The translations under genes and the position numbers were made by a program. Shown piece by piece: positions 1-11,042 of a stretch of 64,000 nt of DNA (the stretch's first letter is position 1; each line of letters begins with the position of its first letter). The notes below the pieces were generated by a model. The model was not told the origin of the DNA. It saw only the letters and a list, made by a program, of their open reading frames with translations, and did no database searches. Source of the DNA: Solidesulfovibrio alcoholivorans DSM 5433 (GTDB lineage: Bacteria > Desulfobacterota > Desulfovibrionia > Desulfovibrionales > Desulfovibrionaceae); assembly GCF_000702665.1 (NCBI RefSeq), contig NZ_JNJA01000011.1:62001-126000 (forward strand), given 5' to 3'.

Positions 1-1359
1 TTCCACTTCAACCTGGAAGCCTCGTACTACAAGGACCGGGAGGTCCTGAACAAACCGTACCTGACCGAGCGCGAATACCGCGCCCGCCTGGGCGAGGCCG
101 GGGATTTCTATGACGTGCGGCCCTACGCCTACCAGCCCGAACGCTTTCCCATGGCCCGGCTGCGCTACCGCGACCCCGCGGCCTGGCGGGCGATGCAGAA
201 TTTCCGTTTCGCCTACGCCGACTACATGAACGTCTTCTACCGCGACGTTTGCGACCCCACGGGGCACCGCGCCTATTTCAGCCAGGGCCTGGGCCGGCTC
301 CAGCAGGCGCTGCTCGGCCTGGACCTGGACGAGCCGTTGCACGACGTTTCGCCGTGGCTCATGGAGAGCGTCGTGGACCCGCAGCGGTTCCTGGGCTGCG
401 GCCGCCCCAAGGCCTATCTGACGCAGGACGCGTTCCTGGCCCCGGACCTTGGCGAGGCCGCGCAGTACCTGCGCGAGGTCCACGACGCCGACAAACGGCC
501 GGTCATGCTGCCGGAGCCGATTGCCTTCGCCGCCGCCGCCGGCGCGAAGGACGCTTCCGGCACGTCGGACAAGCCAGGGCGGCAACGGCCCACGGTCTTC
601 GTCTGCCCGGAGGGCAACTGCCAGGAAGGGGCGGTCGGCAAACCGGCCTTCTGGGACCAGCTGCTCGCCGCCTATCCCGGCCGCTACGCTCCGGTGCTCT
701 TCGCCTATCCCCGGGCCAGGGAAACGGCCTGGTACCGCCTGCGCGCCGCCGGCCCGGACGACGCGGGGCTCATGCCCAGGGCCTGGCGGCTGGAGGGCTC
801 CGACGACTGCGTCCACTGGACCCTGCTCGACCAGCGCCGCGACGCCGCGCCCTGGAAGCGGAACGAACACCGCGACTACCGGCTCGGGAAGCCCGCGCGC
901 TACCGCTACTACCTGCTTTCCGTGGACGAGGGCGAGACGCCGGGCCGGCTGTCGCTCGGAGAGACGACCCTGCGCCGCTATCCGGACGAACTGCCCGTGG
1001 CCGGGCCGGACCTGCCGGTTGCCGTAACGGACTATACGGTCAACGGCCTGACCCTGCGCGCGGACGTGCCCGAGGGGCCGGACCGTTGGCTGGTCTACCT
1101 GGACAACGCCGACCCGGGCTGGCGGGCGTTCGTGGACGGCGCTCCCGCGCCGCTTTACGTGGCCAACCTGGCGTTCAAGGCGCTTCGACTGCCGCCGGGC
1201 GCGCACGAGGTGCGTCTGACGTACGTGGGCAAGGGCCGCAACGCCCTGTATTTGCGCTATTTCCTCGCGCTCGGCGCGGCGTTCGGGCTGTGGGGCGTGT
1301 GGCTCATCGGCCGCACGGCCCTGTGCGCGCCGGCCGGGCCGGCGCGCCCTAGAACGTGA
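1..1359 (+). CDS. Membrane protein, C-terminal part (YfhO-like), truncated by window edge
   Basis: The reading frame is open from the first base, so this is the 3' part of a longer gene; an apparent GTG start at 115 is internal. The visible part is soluble for about 400 residues and ends in one hydrophobic segment (about nt 1260-1310). The last 100 residues (GWRAFVDG, then a GAHEVRLTYV strand) match the C-terminal beta domain of YfhO-type membrane glycosylation proteins. Just before it, about nt 780-990, is a stretch resembling an F5/8 type C (discoidin) module (LEGSDDCVHWTLLD, then YRYY). It converges with the next gene with an 11-bp overlap. Family placement is by motif only; a role in lipid-linked sugar transfer is inferred. 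Confidence 0.6.
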   Translation, partial: FHFNLEASYYKDREVLNKPYLTEREYRARLGEAGDFYDVRPYAYQPERFPMARLRYRDPAAWRAMQNFRFAYADYMNVFYRDVCDPTGHRAYFSQGLGRLQQALLGLDLDEPLHDVSPWLMESVVDPQRFLGCGRPKAYLTQDAFLAPDLGEAAQYLREVHDADKRPVMLPEPIAFAAAAGAKDASGTSDKPGRQRPTVFVCPEGNCQEGAVGKPAFWDQLLAAYPGRYAPVLFAYPRARETAWYRLRAAGPDDAGLMPRAWRLEGSDDCVHWTLLDQRRDAAPWKRNEHRDYRLGKPARYRYYLLSVDEGETPGRLSLGETTLRRYPDELPVAGPDLPVAVTDYTVNGLTLRADVPEGPDRWLVYLDNADPGWRAFVDGAPAPLYVANLAFKALRLPPGAHEVRLTYVGKGRNALYLRYFLALGAAFGLWGVWLIGRTALCAPAGPARPRT

Positions 1360-2425
1360 GCTGCCGCACGAAGTGCTCGCAGAAACGTTCCATGCCGGCT
1401 TCCGAGATCGTGTCCCTGTAGGCCTGCTGTCCGGCCTCGGCCAGGGCCAGCCGGCGCGGCTCGTCGGCCACGAGCTCCCGGATGCCGCTTTCCAGGTCGC
1501 TGAAGTCCCAGGCGATGGACTGGTAGGTGCGGCCCGGGACGAACAGCTCCGGAAACGTCCGCATGTGCTCCATGTCCGGCTTCATGAGGGCCGCGCCGTA
1601 GAGGAGCGCCTCGAAGTCGCGCACGCCGAGCTCGCCCCAGCCGAACGGGCTGACCACGATCTTGGCCTCCATGGTCTCGCGGATGTACTGGCGCACGGAC
1701 ACGAAGCCGCGCAACGCCGCGCGCACGCCCTGCATGGCGTCGAGGATCTCGCCCATGCGCTCGCGGTGGAAGGACACCGTGGGCCGGCCGTACTTGCGCG
1801 AGCCCCGGAACATGAAGTCCAGTGGCCGGGGGGCGCGCGGGGAATGCAGCCGGCGGGGATAGGTCGGCGGCAGGCGGCGGCGCAGCCGCTTGAGCAGCGG
1901 ATGGCGCACGTCGCCGATCATGTCCCCGAGCCCGATGTGCCAGGACAGCCCCACCTTGTGGGCCAGGGCCGGGTCCAGGAACGCGGAGGCGTAGGGCTCG
2001 GGGTCCGTCACCCCGAACCGGCGGTGGTAGAAGTCCGTGAACAGGCGGTCGCCGTAGAGCGGCCGTTCGTAGAGCGTCATGTCCCGGTAGAGCTGCTTCT
2101 TGAGGTAGCGGTCCACCACGGGCAAAAGCTCGAAGTGGGTCACGCCGCAGGAGTCGGAATCGTCGAGCCAGACCACCCGGTCGGCCTCGCGGCGGAGCTT
2201 GTCGACAAGGGCGAATACGGTCTCGGGCCGCTTCCAGTCCGCGCTGCAACGCTTGGACAGGACGCAGACCACGTCGGCCGCCAGGGCGCGCGGCGACGGC
2301 GACGGATCGGCCGTGATGGAGACGGCATAGCCGAGCTCCCGCAGACGATGCAGGTTCTTGCGGATGGGGTGGGTGAAGAAGTGGGCGATCCGGTCGTCGG
2401 TCACCAGGAAGGAGACTTTTTTCAT
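1349..2425 (-). CDS. Glycosyltransferase-like protein (exostosin/CgeB type C-terminus)
   Basis: This 358-residue protein starts at the ATG at 2425 (MKKVSFLVTD); the longer open frame upstream runs into the divergent methyltransferase and is not used. The N-terminal half looks like a Rossmann-like GT-B lobe. The C-terminal half holds SPFGWGELGVRDFEALLYGA, the donor-site signature seen in exostosin-like and CgeB-like glycosyltransferases. It would transfer a sugar during surface glycan assembly in the cytoplasm. It is transcribed alone, divergently from the methyltransferase at 2588. Donor and acceptor cannot be told from sequence. Confidence 0.65.
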   Translation of the reverse strand: MKKVSFLVTDDRIAHFFTHPIRKNLHRLRELGYAVSITADPSPSPRALAADVVCVLSKRCSADWKRPETVFALVDKLRREADRVVWLDDSDSCGVTHFELLPVVDRYLKKQLYRDMTLYERPLYGDRLFTDFYHRRFGVTDPEPYASAFLDPALAHKVGLSWHIGLGDMIGDVRHPLLKRLRRRLPPTYPRRLHSPRAPRPLDFMFRGSRKYGRPTVSFHRERMGEILDAMQGVRAALRGFVSVRQYIRETMEAKIVVSPFGWGELGVRDFEALLYGAALMKPDMEHMRTFPELFVPGRTYQSIAWDFSDLESGIRELVADEPRRLALAEAGQQAYRDTISEAGMERFCEHFVRQLTF

Positions 2426-2587
2426 GCCGTGTCCGTCTGCGGCCGGCGCGGGGCCGCCCCGCCGCAGGCGGCCCTTGGTACTCCATACGCGGCGCGGTTT
2501 CAAGCGCCGGTGGCGCGCATTGACCGGCAGACGGCCTTGGCGTAGTGCTTTGACGGTTTTCGCTCCCCGCACGCCACGGATCCATGC

Positions 2588-3304
2588 ATGAAAAACGCCG
2601 TCGAAACGCAGTTTGACGCCTTGCTGGCGGCCAAGCCGTCCCAGGCCTACACCTTCGATCCCCGCCGCCTCGGTCCCAAGGACCGGGCCATCGTGGCGCT
2701 GCTGCGCGCCGAGGGGCTTAAGGGCAAGGCCTGCCTGGACGTGGGGCCGGGCACGGGCCGCTGGCTGACCTTTCTCGCCGGGGAAGGGGCCGGCCCCCTG
2801 GCCGCTGCGGACATCTCCGCCGAAGCCCTGCGCCGCTGCGCCCCCCTGTGCGCGAAGACCGTCAAGGCGGACCTCACGCGCGAACGCCTGGATTTTCCCG
2901 ACGACGCCTTCGACGTCACGGTGTCCTTCGAGGTGCTCGAACACATCCCCTACCCGGACAACTACGTCGCCGAACTGCTGCGCGTGACGCGCCCCGGCGG
3001 ACTGCTGCTCCTGTCCGTGCCCAACGTCGCCTCCCTCATTTCGCGCATCCGCCTGGTCCTTGGCGCGCTGCCCCCGGCCATCAGCCACGACCCCACGCAC
3101 CTGCGCCATTACCGACAGCGCGATGTGGCCGCCCTGTTCGCCCGCTTCGGGCAGCGGCCGACGTTTGCGCCCACGTCCTTCTCGCTCAATCCCCTGGACC
3201 CGAAAAGCCGGCTGCGCCTGCCCTCCTGCCGCCTGACCGCGAGCCTCGACGATTCCCTGCTGTTCTCCCTGCGGCCGGAAAAGCCGGGACGCGCCGCGCC
3301 GTGA
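2588..3304 (+). CDS. Class I SAM-dependent methyltransferase
   Basis: This 238-residue protein carries the SAM-binding motif I DVGPGTGRW at residues 51-59, an acidic end to strand 2 (AAADIS) and the motif VSFEVLEHIP typical of UbiE/COQ5-like Methyltransf_11 enzymes. Its stop overlaps the next gene's GTG start by 4 bp (GTGA), so the two are translationally coupled. The company of glycosyltransferases suggests methylation of a sugar or glycan intermediate; the substrate is unknown. Confidence 0.8.
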   Translation: MKNAVETQFDALLAAKPSQAYTFDPRRLGPKDRAIVALLRAEGLKGKACLDVGPGTGRWLTFLAGEGAGPLAAADISAEALRRCAPLCAKTVKADLTRERLDFPDDAFDVTVSFEVLEHIPYPDNYVAELLRVTRPGGLLLLSVPNVASLISRIRLVLGALPPAISHDPTHLRHYRQRDVAALFARFGQRPTFAPTSFSLNPLDPKSRLRLPSCRLTASLDDSLLFSLRPEKPGRAAP

Positions 3305-4494
3305 AGATCGCCCAGTTCATCAGCCATTTCGCCGACGCCCTGGGCGGGCTCGAGGTCTGCGTGCACAACATCGCCCTGCGCCACCAGGCCATGGGCGCGG
3401 ACGTCACCCTCTACTGCCGCAACCCCGAGCGCGTGGCCTTTGCCGTGCCCTACCGCATGCGCCGCTGCCTCCGCCTGGTAAAGGTCCGCCAGACCTACCC
3501 CGTGAGCATGTGGCTGGCCCGGGCGTTCGTGGCCCGCGAACAGCGCCGCCACGGCTACGACGTCTGGCAGGTCAACGCCGGCTACCCGTACGGCGCGTTC
3601 CTCGGCGGCTATTTCGAGAAAAGCGGCGTGCCCGGCGTGCTGCGCTGCTCCGGGGACGACATCCAGGTGAGCGAGTCCCTGGGCTACGGCGTGGCGCGAA
3701 ATCCGAAGATCGCGCGCATCATCGACGGCAACTACGGCCGCTTCGACGCCCTGGTCGCCATCTCCGACACCGTGCGCCTTGCATACCTGCGCCTGGGCGT
3801 GCCCGCGTCGCGCATCCGGCTGATCCCCAACGGCGTGGACGCCGCCCGCATCGCCGCCGTTCCCGCCGACCCGGACGTCCGGGCGCGGCACGGCATCCCG
3901 GCCGGGGCGCTGACGCTGCTTACCGTGGGCCGCAACCACCCCAAGAAAAATTACGCCTCCATCCCCGGCCTGCTCGCCGCGCTCCTCGATCGCGGTTGCG
4001 ACGCCTGGTGGCTGGTGGTCGGCGGCGGCAGCGCGGCCATCGACCGCTCCGCCCTGCCCGAGGGCCGGCGCGACCGCCTGGTCACGGTGGAGACCGTGGC
4101 CCCCGGCCGCGACGCGGGCGAGCTCCCGTCGCGGGAGCTCGTGGAATACTACAAGGCGGCCGACGTGTTCGTCATGACCTCGCTGCTCGAGACCTTCGGC
4201 ATCGTGCTCCTGGAAGCCATGGCCGCGGGGCTGCCCGTGGCCGCCTTCGACGCGCCGGGCGTACGCGACGTGGCCGGCCCGGACGTCGCCGCGGTCTGCC
4301 CCGCGGGCGACAACGCGGCCATGGTCGGGGCCATCCTCGAGGCGGCGCGCAAACGCGGCGACGACGCCGCGCGCGAGGCGCGTCTGGCCTACGCCCGCGC
4401 CCATTCCTGGGACCGCGTGGCCGCGGACTACCTCGCGCTCTACGAGGAACTGGCCCGAACCGCTCGAACCACCCGGAACGGCGCGGACGCGTGA
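3301..4494 (+). CDS. Glycosyltransferase family 4
   Basis: This 397-residue GT-B enzyme starts at the GTG at 3301, which overlaps the upstream stop; the longer open frame upstream is a shadow of the methyltransferase. The N-terminus (ISHFADALGGLEVCVHNIA) is the glycine-rich acceptor lobe. The donor lobe has VGRNHPKKN and the E-x7-E signature ETFGIVLLE near residue 297. It transfers a sugar from a nucleotide donor to a growing glycan on the cytoplasmic side. It is coupled by 4-bp overlaps to the genes on both sides. Sugar specificity is unknown. Confidence 0.85.
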   Translation: MKIAQFISHFADALGGLEVCVHNIALRHQAMGADVTLYCRNPERVAFAVPYRMRRCLRLVKVRQTYPVSMWLARAFVAREQRRHGYDVWQVNAGYPYGAFLGGYFEKSGVPGVLRCSGDDIQVSESLGYGVARNPKIARIIDGNYGRFDALVAISDTVRLAYLRLGVPASRIRLIPNGVDAARIAAVPADPDVRARHGIPAGALTLLTVGRNHPKKNYASIPGLLAALLDRGCDAWWLVVGGGSAAIDRSALPEGRRDRLVTVETVAPGRDAGELPSRELVEYYKAADVFVMTSLLETFGIVLLEAMAAGLPVAAFDAPGVRDVAGPDVAAVCPAGDNAAMVGAILEAARKRGDDAAREARLAYARAHSWDRVAADYLALYEELARTARTTRNGADA

Positions 4495-5807
4495 ACTACC
4501 TCGTCGTCACGAGCCTGTACACGGGCATGCTCCCGTCCCTGGCCACGGGGCGCTACGCCCCCTGCGGCGTGCCGGCCTACCACAAGCTCCTGGAACGCCT
4601 GAGCGCCGAAGGCGTCGCCGTGACCGCCCTGGTCCTGGCCAAGTCCCCGGCCGCGTCCGCGCCGTTTTCCGGCGTGACCGAACGCACCTTCCCGGAACTG
4701 CCCGGCGTGCGTTTCGTGGTGGTCCCGTTTTACGGCCGCTTCCTGCGCCACGGCAGCCTGGCCGAGCGGGCCAACGAGGCCGCGCAGCTGCTCGTCTGCG
4801 CCCGAAAGCTCTTCCGCCTGCGCCCGGATCTCGTCTACGCCGACCGGGCCAGCCTCAAGGCCGCCGCCCTGGCCTCCCTGGCCGGCTTCAGGACCGTGGT
4901 CCGCTTTCTCGGCATCGCCAATTTCCCGACCCTGGCCGCTTCCGCCAGGGCCAGGCTCCTGTCGCCCCTGACCTGGCTCAGCCTGTTCGTGCGCTACGAC
5001 CTCATCGTCTGCACCGAGGACGGCAGCCCGTCCCGGGCGTTCTTCGAGCGCTGCCGCCACCGGCGCACCCCGGCCCTGCTCGCCTTAAACGGCGTGGACG
5101 CCGCCCCCGGGGACACGGCCGACGGCGCGGCGGACGCCCTGCGCCGGGCCCACGGCTTCGCCCCGGACACCCCCGTGGCGCTTTTCGTCGGCCGCCCGAG
5201 CCCGGACAAGGGCGCCCTGGACCTCCTGGACGCCCTGGCCGCGCTGCGCCGCCGGGGCACGGCCTTCGGCGCGGTGTTCGTGTGCGGCGCGCCGGGCGAC
5301 GCCCTGCGCCGGGAAGCGGCCGCCCGGGGCCTTGGCGACGCCGTGGCCGTGCGCGACGCCGTACCCCACAGGGAACTTTCCGCCTACTATCGCATGGCCG
5401 ACGTGTACGTGTCCCTCAACCGCTTCGGCAACCTGAGCAACACCGTGCTCGAGGCCCTGCGCGCCGGCGTGTGCACGGTGCTGCTGGGCCCCGACCGCCG
5501 CGACGGCACGGACGCCGCCACCGAACGCCTGGTGCCGCCCGAGGCCGCGGCGCGCGTAGACCGGGACAACCTGGCCGCGGCGCTGCCGGAAACGCTGCAC
5601 GCCCTCCTGACCCGGCCGGACCTGCGCCGGGGCTACGCCGCGCAGGCGGCGGCGCTCTCGCGCAGGCTGCTGTGCGGCTGGAAGGAGCGCCTCGACGCCG
5701 AGGCCGCGTTGCTGCGGCGCGTGGCCGGCGGCGGCGCGGTCACCCCGCAGGCGGTGGCCGGCCTCACGGCCCGGGGCGCGGCCTTCCTGCCCCCCCGCGG
5801 GGCCTAG
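4491..5807 (+). CDS. Glycosyltransferase family 4
   Basis: This 438-residue protein starts at the GTG at 4491, again through a GTGA overlap. It begins MNYLVVTSLYTGMLP and has the donor-lobe motifs FVGRPSPDKG and ADVYVSLNRFGNLSNTVLEAL, where one glutamate of the usual E-x7-E is replaced by Asn. This suggests a GT4-type enzyme with a diverged site. It is third in a methyltransferase-GT-GT operon. About 120 bp without a gene separate it from the ABC transporter downstream. Confidence 0.8.
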   Translation: MNYLVVTSLYTGMLPSLATGRYAPCGVPAYHKLLERLSAEGVAVTALVLAKSPAASAPFSGVTERTFPELPGVRFVVVPFYGRFLRHGSLAERANEAAQLLVCARKLFRLRPDLVYADRASLKAAALASLAGFRTVVRFLGIANFPTLAASARARLLSPLTWLSLFVRYDLIVCTEDGSPSRAFFERCRHRRTPALLALNGVDAAPGDTADGAADALRRAHGFAPDTPVALFVGRPSPDKGALDLLDALAALRRRGTAFGAVFVCGAPGDALRREAAARGLGDAVAVRDAVPHRELSAYYRMADVYVSLNRFGNLSNTVLEALRAGVCTVLLGPDRRDGTDAATERLVPPEAAARVDRDNLAAALPETLHALLTRPDLRRGYAAQAAALSRRLLCGWKERLDAEAALLRRVAGGGAVTPQAVAGLTARGAAFLPPRGA

Positions 5808-5929
5808 ACAGCCATGCCCCTCCTTCCCAAAGGGAAGCCGCAGGCGCGGGATTACGCTTTGCCAGCCGCCGCCTCTTCGGGTAACACCTCGCCGAGCCGG
5901 CGGAACCGACCGCAGCGCACCACGACCGT

Positions 5930-7720
<1,791 letters not shown>

Positions 7721-7730
7721 GGAAAGCCAC

Positions 7731-9389
7731 GTGGCAAACGCAGCGAACGCGACGGAACACGCCCGGCCCGCGATGGAAATAGCCCTCGATCCGGCCTCCC
7801 CGTGGCGCGAGGCGGCCTTCGCCCCGGGCCGGGCCTTTTTCGCCGGGGACAAGGAAAGCGCCGCGGCCGTGCTTCGCGTCCTGGAAGGCCCCACGCCTCC
7901 CGCGCCGCAGGCGATACGGGACGCCTTCCTGCGCCAACGCGGCCAGTTCGCCGTGATCGCGGAAACGCCCGAGCTGCTCCTGGCCGGGGTGGACGCCGTG
8001 CGCAGCCTGCCGCTTTTCTACGCCGAGGACGGCCGGGGCGGCCTGCGCCTGTCCAACGCCGCCCGGCTGGCGCTGGCCGTGCAGCCCAGCCCCGGAGTCG
8101 CCCCGGAATGCCTTCTCGAGGCACGCATGGCCGGCTACGTGACCGGCGCGGACACCCTTTTTGCGGGCCTGCGCCAGATTCCCTCCGGGGAATACGTGCT
8201 CTGGCCGAAAGACGGACGCGCGCCGCGCCGGGAATGCTATTTCGCCTACCGGCCCCGGGAACCGGCCGGCGCGACCAAGGCCGCGTGGCTCAAGGGCCTG
8301 GACCGTTGCATCACCGAAGCCTTTGGCCGCGTGCTGGAACGCGCCGGGGACGCGCAGTTGCTCGTGCCCTTAAGCGGCGGCCTGGATTCGCGGCTGGTGG
8401 CCTGCAAGCTCAAGGAACTCGGCGCGCGGCGCATCCTGACGTTTTCCTACGGCATGCCCGGCAACCAGGAGGCGGCGACCGCCCGCAAGGTGGCCGCAGC
8501 CCTGGACCTGCCCTGGGTGGACGCCTGCTCGCGGAGAGGCCGCGCTCGCAGCATCGGACGCTCGGAGGCGCTGCGGCGCTATTTCGACTATGCCGACGGC
8601 CTGTGTTCCCTGCCCTCGGTGCCCGAATTCGAATGCTTCCAAACATTGCGGGAACGCGGCCTGCTGGAACCGGGCGCGGTGGTGGTCAACGGCCAGTCCG
8701 GGGACTTCCTCACCGGCGGCCACATTCCGCGTGCGTTTCTCGAACCGGGGAAAGGCCTCGACGACGTGGTCGCGCACATTCTCGGCAAGCACTACGCGCT
8801 CTGGCAGGATCTGCTGACCCCGGAAAACCTCGCCGTGGTCCGGCGGCGCGTCGCGGCGGATCTGCAAGCCCGGGCGGACGGGGAACCCTGCCCGGAAAAC
8901 CTGGCCGCGTGGTACGAGGGCTGGGAATGGCGGGAACGGCAGTGCAAGCTGGTCGTCAACGGCCAGCGGCTCTACGAATTCTTCGGCCTCGGCTGGGAAC
9001 TGCCCCTGTGGGACTTCGATCTGGCCCGCTTCTACGAGACCGTGCCCCTCGACTGGCGGCTGGACCAGGGGCTTTTCAAGGAATACCTCGCCGCCTACGA
9101 CTACCGGCAGGTCTTTTCCGCCATCGCGCGGCCGTCTTTCGGCTATTTCGGCCCCTCACGCTTCTGGCTGCCCTACGCCACCATGGCCATGCGGGTTTTC
9201 CTCGGCCGCTGGGGACTGCGCTGGGCGGAGAAGCTCGGCGCCTACCACCACCACTACGGCAACCTCTACGCCATGCTCGGCTGGCGGCATTTCCTGTCGC
9301 GGGTGGGCCGGGCCACCGTGCCCCCGGCCAGTCGCGGCGTCACGGCCATGTTCTGCGAATGGTGGCTGCGCCGGGCCGGCCTGCTGTAA
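7731..9389 (+). CDS. Asparagine synthase-like protein without glutaminase cysteine
   Basis: This 552-residue protein starts at a GTG preceded by GAGGAAAG. The C-terminal two thirds is an asparagine-synthase PP-loop ATPase domain with SGGLDSR near residue 214. The N-terminal 130 residues resemble a degenerate Ntn-hydrolase domain, but there is no Met-Cys start, so it cannot release ammonia from glutamine in the usual way. Such proteins in glycan loci are thought to amidate or otherwise condense an amine with a carboxylated sugar, but the reaction here is unknown. It is the last gene of the left plus-strand group and faces the minus-strand operon. Confidence 0.7.
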   Translation: MANAANATEHARPAMEIALDPASPWREAAFAPGRAFFAGDKESAAAVLRVLEGPTPPAPQAIRDAFLRQRGQFAVIAETPELLLAGVDAVRSLPLFYAEDGRGGLRLSNAARLALAVQPSPGVAPECLLEARMAGYVTGADTLFAGLRQIPSGEYVLWPKDGRAPRRECYFAYRPREPAGATKAAWLKGLDRCITEAFGRVLERAGDAQLLVPLSGGLDSRLVACKLKELGARRILTFSYGMPGNQEAATARKVAAALDLPWVDACSRRGRARSIGRSEALRRYFDYADGLCSLPSVPEFECFQTLRERGLLEPGAVVVNGQSGDFLTGGHIPRAFLEPGKGLDDVVAHILGKHYALWQDLLTPENLAVVRRRVAADLQARADGEPCPENLAAWYEGWEWRERQCKLVVNGQRLYEFFGLGWELPLWDFDLARFYETVPLDWRLDQGLFKEYLAAYDYRQVFSAIARPSFGYFGPSRFWLPYATMAMRVFLGRWGLRWAEKLGAYHHHYGNLYAMLGWRHFLSRVGRATVPPASRGVTAMFCEWWLRRAGLL

Positions 9390-9405
9390 GGCCGCGCGGA
9401 CGGAC

Positions 9406-11022
9406 TCAGCGCCCTTCCTCGGGAAAGAGATAGTCCTCGAGATACGCGGTGTCCGGCCGGCGCGGCGGCTCGGCCACGGTCCGCAGCAGGTCCTCCCGGC
9501 GAAACGTCGCCCGGTTGTCCGCGTCGTAGGCGCAGGGCAGCACCCGGCAGCGCCGCGCCATCTTTTCGTACACGTCGGGATACCACGGCTCCCAGCCGGC
9601 GTCGGCGAAAATCACGGTCTTGCCGGAGCACATGCTCCAGTGCAGCGTGGAGGACATGCCGTACTGAAGGACGACGGCGTCCACGGCGTCGAGGACGCCG
9701 GGTGCCTCAAACGGCCGCGTCTCCACGCGCAACCTTGGGATATCCTTGAGGATGTCGCATCCTTCCCAGCCGACGGACTTGGGACGCTTCTTGAAGACCA
9801 CGTCATAGCCGGCCTCCGCGAGCTGCCGGCAGATCCCGTAGTAGAAGTGGTAGTTCACCATGGTTTCGGCGCAATGGTACCCGGCCCACTCCTGGATGAG
9901 CGCCAGCTCGAGAACCATCACGCGCCGGATGCGCTCCGGCAGGGGCTTGTCGGCGCAGGCGCGGAAGCGGTCGCGAAAAAACGTCGTGTCGTCGTGCTCG
10001 ATGGACACGGCATTGCCCCGCGCCGGAGGATGACTGGCCAGGTTGCGCCGGAAAAGCGGCACGCTGCCCGGGGTGTAGGCCATGAACGCGTCCACCGTGC
10101 TCAACTCGTGGTAGGCCAGGCGCGGACTGTCGGAGTGGCAGACGTAGTAGCCGTGGGGAAAACCGGTGACGCGCACGCCGTGGCGGCGCGCGGCGAGGCT
10201 CGCGGCGCGGGTGAAGGGGTTGCCGGCCGTGGGCGTGAGCAGCGCGCCCGGCCGCACCCGGCCCAAAAGCGCCAGCAGGCCGGCATAGCCCCGGGCCATG
10301 TCGGCCAGGGATTCGCGGGCGAATGTCGCCAGGGCATCGGCCAGGGCCGGCGGCAGGGGCGCGTCCAGGACGTCGCGGGCGTAGGTCGCGGCGAACGCCG
10401 TGTAGTCTTCGGCAAGCGCGGCGAAACGGGCCTGCGCGCCGGCCGGCGGCGCGGCCTGCGCGCCGTGCCATTCCCAGGGCGCGAACACCCGCGTCCATTC
10501 GGCCCGGCCGTGCGTGTGCGCCCGCACGAGCACGTTCTCGGAATGGAACGCGAACACGCAGCGCGACGGGTCCAGGCCGTCCAGGACCTTGTGGAGCTTC
10601 CCCCTGTTGTACCAGAGGGAATAGAGGAAGTTCTTGAGCCGCCCCTTGGCCAGGCCGCGTCCCAAGGGACCGGGAAGCCGGGCCGGCGGCAGGGAGAACG
10701 GCCCGTCCGGGCGCAGAAACTGCGGCACCAGCCGCAGCCCCGGGCTGTGCCGGATGACCCGCCCGGCGCGCGTGAGCCGGGACACGGCCGCGTAATGGTT
10801 GAGCACCTGGGCGTACAGTTTGGGGATCAGGACGCAGGACAGCGCGCTGTCGCCGACGAACGTGTCGTCGCAGGCTTCCACCAGTCCGATCCAGCGCGCC
10901 ATGAGCGCCACGGTCAGCCCGTGCGTCTCCTCCCGGCCCACGGGCCAGGAAAAGGACGCGTGCCAGGCCGGGATGTCCGCGTCCCGCAGGGAGAAGTAGT
11001 CGTAATGAAAATCCCGCGCCAT
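9406..11022 (-). CDS. Predicted surface-glycan transferase, unknown family
   Basis: This 538-residue protein starts at the ATG at 11022, preceded by GGAAAGG and 20 bp after the aminotransferase stop. I do not recognise the family. The second half has GT-B-like features: LTPTAGNPFTRAASLAARRHGVRVTGFPHGYY, split here by GFPHGYY as a capsule-synthesis-like donor loop, and a late LQYGMSSTLHW followed by GKTVIFADAGW, resembling the UDP-sugar end of epimerase/GT-B folds. No signal peptide or membrane helix is seen. As the last gene of a sugar-modification operon it may transfer the finished sugar. Confidence 0.5.
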   Translation of the reverse strand: MARDFHYDYFSLRDADIPAWHASFSWPVGREETHGLTVALMARWIGLVEACDDTFVGDSALSCVLIPKLYAQVLNHYAAVSRLTRAGRVIRHSPGLRLVPQFLRPDGPFSLPPARLPGPLGRGLAKGRLKNFLYSLWYNRGKLHKVLDGLDPSRCVFAFHSENVLVRAHTHGRAEWTRVFAPWEWHGAQAAPPAGAQARFAALAEDYTAFAATYARDVLDAPLPPALADALATFARESLADMARGYAGLLALLGRVRPGALLTPTAGNPFTRAASLAARRHGVRVTGFPHGYYVCHSDSPRLAYHELSTVDAFMAYTPGSVPLFRRNLASHPPARGNAVSIEHDDTTFFRDRFRACADKPLPERIRRVMVLELALIQEWAGYHCAETMVNYHFYYGICRQLAEAGYDVVFKKRPKSVGWEGCDILKDIPRLRVETRPFEAPGVLDAVDAVVLQYGMSSTLHWSMCSGKTVIFADAGWEPWYPDVYEKMARRCRVLPCAYDADNRATFRREDLLRTVAEPPRRPDTAYLEDYLFPEEGR

Positions 11023-11042
11023 GCGCCGCCTTTCCGCCCCGC

